Source of the DNA: Pasteurellaceae bacterium LFhippo2 | Lineage (GTDB): Bacteria; Pseudomonadota; Gammaproteobacteria; Enterobacterales; Pasteurellaceae | Direction: 5' to 3' | Assembly (NCBI GenBank): GCA_029852775.1 | Contig: LEKJ01000003.1 | Location: forward strand, 1-64,000 | Length of the DNA: 64,000 bases | Shown: positions 62,427 to 64,000 of the stretch, in pieces | Position numbering within the stretch: position 1 is the stretch's first letter | How the letters are laid out: each line of letters begins with the position of its first letter | The notes under the pieces: generated by a model | Database searches by the model: none | The model's input: only the letters and a program-made list of their open reading frames with translations | Told to the model about the DNA's origin: nothing | Made by a program: the position numbers and the translations under genes

Positions 62427-63614
62427 CTATGTGTTGTGTGCTGCCGTATAAATCGCTGTCATATCTTGCTCATATAACGGCTTGATTGCACCAATACAGC
62501 CTTTAGACGCAACTGCACATTTATTTGCCATTTCTGAGATTTGTTCCGCAGTTAGGTTCACACCTAATTCCGCTAAATTGGTTGGCATATCAATGCTACG
62601 GAAGAAGTTTTCCATTGCTTCAATACCTTTTAATACAGTTTGTTCCGCATTTTCGGCAGGAGCTACGCCCATTACATTAATGGCAAAACGTTCAAAACGA
62701 GCCAATTTTTCTTGGAAAACATATCTTGCCCAATGTCCCCAAACTGCCGCTAAACCAGCACCGTGAGCCACATCAAACATTCCGCTTAACTCGTGTTCTA
62801 ACATATGCGTTGCCCAGTCCCCATTGCCACCACCACAGCTGGTTAAACCATTATGTGATAAGCTACCACACCACATAATCTCGGCCCTTGCTTCATAGTT
62901 TTGTGGATCATCTTTTAAGATTTTGGCATTTTTCATTACCGTTTTTAACAGATTCTCCGCAATATGATCGGTGATTTCCATTGTGTCATTTGGTGTGAAA
63001 TAGCGTTCCATCGTGTGCATTAAAATATCCACATTACCGCAAGCAGTTTGGTATGCTGGCAACGTCATCGTGAGTTCTGGATTCAAAATCGAGAACACAG
63101 GGCGAGATAATGGATGACTATAACCACGTTTAATACCGCCTTCATCTTTGGTGATTACAGAACTTTCACTCATCTCACTCCCCGCTGCTGCCATCGTTAA
63201 TACCGTTGCGACAGGTAAACACGCTGTTGCTTGACGTTTGCGATCAAACAATTCCCACACATCTTTATCGCTTTCGGCAACACCAAACGCAATAGCTTTA
63301 GCTGAATCAATCACACTACCGCCACCAACTGCAAGGATAAAATCTACACTTTCTTTTTTACATAATTCAATACCTTGATAAACCAATGAAAGCAATGGAT
63401 TTGGCACTACACCACCTAATTCAACATAGCTGACGCCGGCATTATCCAAAGAAACTTTAACACGGTCTAATAAACCTGATTTCTTGGCACTATTGCTACC
63501 GTAATGAATCAATACTTTCTTACACTTCTGTGCTTTAACTAAATCGCCAACTTGCTGCTCAGTTTGTTTACCAAATACGACTTTCGTCGGTGTGTAATAC
63601 TCAAAGTTTTGCAT
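62427..63614 (-). CDS. iron-containing alcohol dehydrogenase (YqhD/BdhA-like)
   Basis: A 395-residue type III ADH from ATG 63614, which follows AGGAGAACACAGT; the frame runs on upstream without a ribosome site. N-terminus FEYYTPTKVVFGKQTEQQVG is typical of NADPH-dependent butanol/YqhD enzymes. The NAD(P) motif is VGGGSVIDSAKAIAFG, and the metal ligands lie in GNVDILMHTMERYF and LEHELSGMFDVAHGAGLA. Aldehyde reduction is the probable role. It is divergent from a LysR gene. Confidence 0.94.
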   Translation of the reverse strand: MQNFEYYTPTKVVFGKQTEQQVGDLVKAQKCKKVLIHYGSNSAKKSGLLDRVKVSLDNAGVSYVELGGVVPNPLLSLVYQGIELCKKESVDFILAVGGGSVIDSAKAIAFGVAESDKDVWELFDRKRQATACLPVATVLTMAAAGSEMSESSVITKDEGGIKRGYSHPLSRPVFSILNPELTMTLPAYQTACGNVDILMHTMERYFTPNDTMEITDHIAENLLKTVMKNAKILKDDPQNYEARAEIMWCGSLSHNGLTSCGGGNGDWATHMLEHELSGMFDVAHGAGLAAVWGHWARYVFQEKLARFERFAINVMGVAPAENAEQTVLKGIEAMENFFRSIDMPTNLAELGVNLTAEQISEMANKCAVASKGCIGAIKPLYEQDMTAIYTAAHNT

Positions 63615-63655
63615 ACTGTGTTCTCCTATAATGAAACTATTTTCGATTCTAAAAA

Positions 63656-63712
63656 GGAATTTATTCCGATACAATGAATTAATTAAGAATAAAGAATTCC
63701 TAATTTAGGAAT
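63656..63712. promoter_or_regulatory. palindromes between ADH and LysR genes
   Basis: GGAATTTATTCC (63656-63667) and ATTCCTAATTTAGGAAT (63696-63712) lie in the 109-bp divergent gap, one near each start. They share GGAAT/ATTCC half sites and are candidate LysR operators. Confidence 0.5.
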
Positions 63713-63723
63713 AAAGGAAAACT

Positions 63724-64000
63724 ATGTTAGATAAAGTCGAAGCCGTCCGCTATTTTTGTATTGCCGCCGAAACCTTACATTTTAGAGAAACCGCAAACCG
63801 CTTAGCCATTTCGCCACAGGTGGTGACACGAATGATTGCAGAGTTAGAAAGGGAATTAGGCGAACCGCTATTTAAACGTAATACCCGCAATATTTCTTTG
63901 ACGAACTTCGGGCAAGCATTTTTAGCTGATGCGAAACAGTGGCTAAATGCGACAGAAACGCTGTTTCAAACGGATTTTAAAGAATCGATGAGTGGCACTG
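63724..64000 (+). CDS. LysR-family regulator, cut by the window end
   Basis: The first 92 codons of a LysR gene, running off the window. The N-terminus MLDKVEAVRYFCIAAETLHF is followed by the HTH RETANRLAISPQVVTRMIAELE and linker LFKRNTRNISLTNFG. The gene is open to the last base. It is divergent from the iron ADH, its likely target. Confidence 0.88.
   Translation, partial: MLDKVEAVRYFCIAAETLHFRETANRLAISPQVVTRMIAELERELGEPLFKRNTRNISLTNFGQAFLADAKQWLNATETLFQTDFKESMSGT

Overview
The window looks like chromosomal DNA of a member of the Pasteurellaceae, on the Actinobacillus pleuropneumoniae / Mannheimia side of the family. The main evidence is the DNA uptake signal. Copies of ACAAGCGGTC followed by A/T-rich sequence and TTTGCAAA (the Apl-type USS) are scattered in gene gaps, for example at 12723, 30013, 46895, 58704 and 61070. 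Gene content agrees: pta, the aceE-aceF-lpdA cluster, purE/purK, feoAB and a compact sialic acid gene set. No rRNA or tRNA gene, CRISPR array or prophage was seen. The species cannot be named from the sequence alone.

Layout. 0-2.3 kb: pta, with ackA presumably just outside. 2.3-11.1 kb: a defence block with a vapBC toxin-antitoxin pair and a type I restriction-modification system. On the minus strand the R-M genes run hsdM, hsdS, a HEPN-like protein gene, then hsdR. Between the HEPN gene and hsdR lies a RAYT (REP-associated tyrosine transposase) gene with a tandem array of its likely REP repeats. hsdM begins inside a CACAG pentanucleotide tract whose gain or loss of one unit would stop translation within 17 codons, so the system looks phase variable. 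11.2-17.4 kb: the pyruvate dehydrogenase complex. 17.7-20.5 kb: purE-ansA-purK behind a PurR operator. 20.5-22.9 kb: feoA-feoB and a 47-residue Cys-rich membrane protein behind a perfect FNR box. 23-25.3 kb: sialic acid genes.

25.6-63.7 kb is rich in small oxidoreductases (nitronate monooxygenases, nitroreductases, Ohr, GST, an Old Yellow Enzyme relative, a luciferase-like monooxygenase, alcohol dehydrogenases), hydrolases and acetyltransferases. Many of these sit next to their own regulators: seven LysR genes (one cut by the window end) plus AraC, MarR, TetR and two MerR genes. Several local circuits can be read from DNA. Three near-identical MerR-type promoters (19-bp spacer) precede adhC-fghA, the OYE gene and the luciferase-like gene, and suggest one NmlR/AdhR regulon. 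Twin TGATACA-N2-TGTATCA palindromes separate a TetR gene from a lipoprotein/hydrolase operon. A CueR-type gene faces a DUF305 gene across a CueR-like promoter. A duplicated leader precedes ohr and a DUF1330 gene on either side of an AraC gene. A second defence-flavoured patch at 42.7-46.8 kb holds two AAA/DUF4143 ATPases, a GIY-YIG/DUF4357 protein and a second vapBC.

Short palindromic repeats with a GTAG tetranucleotide at one end occur throughout, in several sequence families, some as inverted pairs (REPINs) inside operons. All functions are read from sequence and family knowledge; no database search was run.
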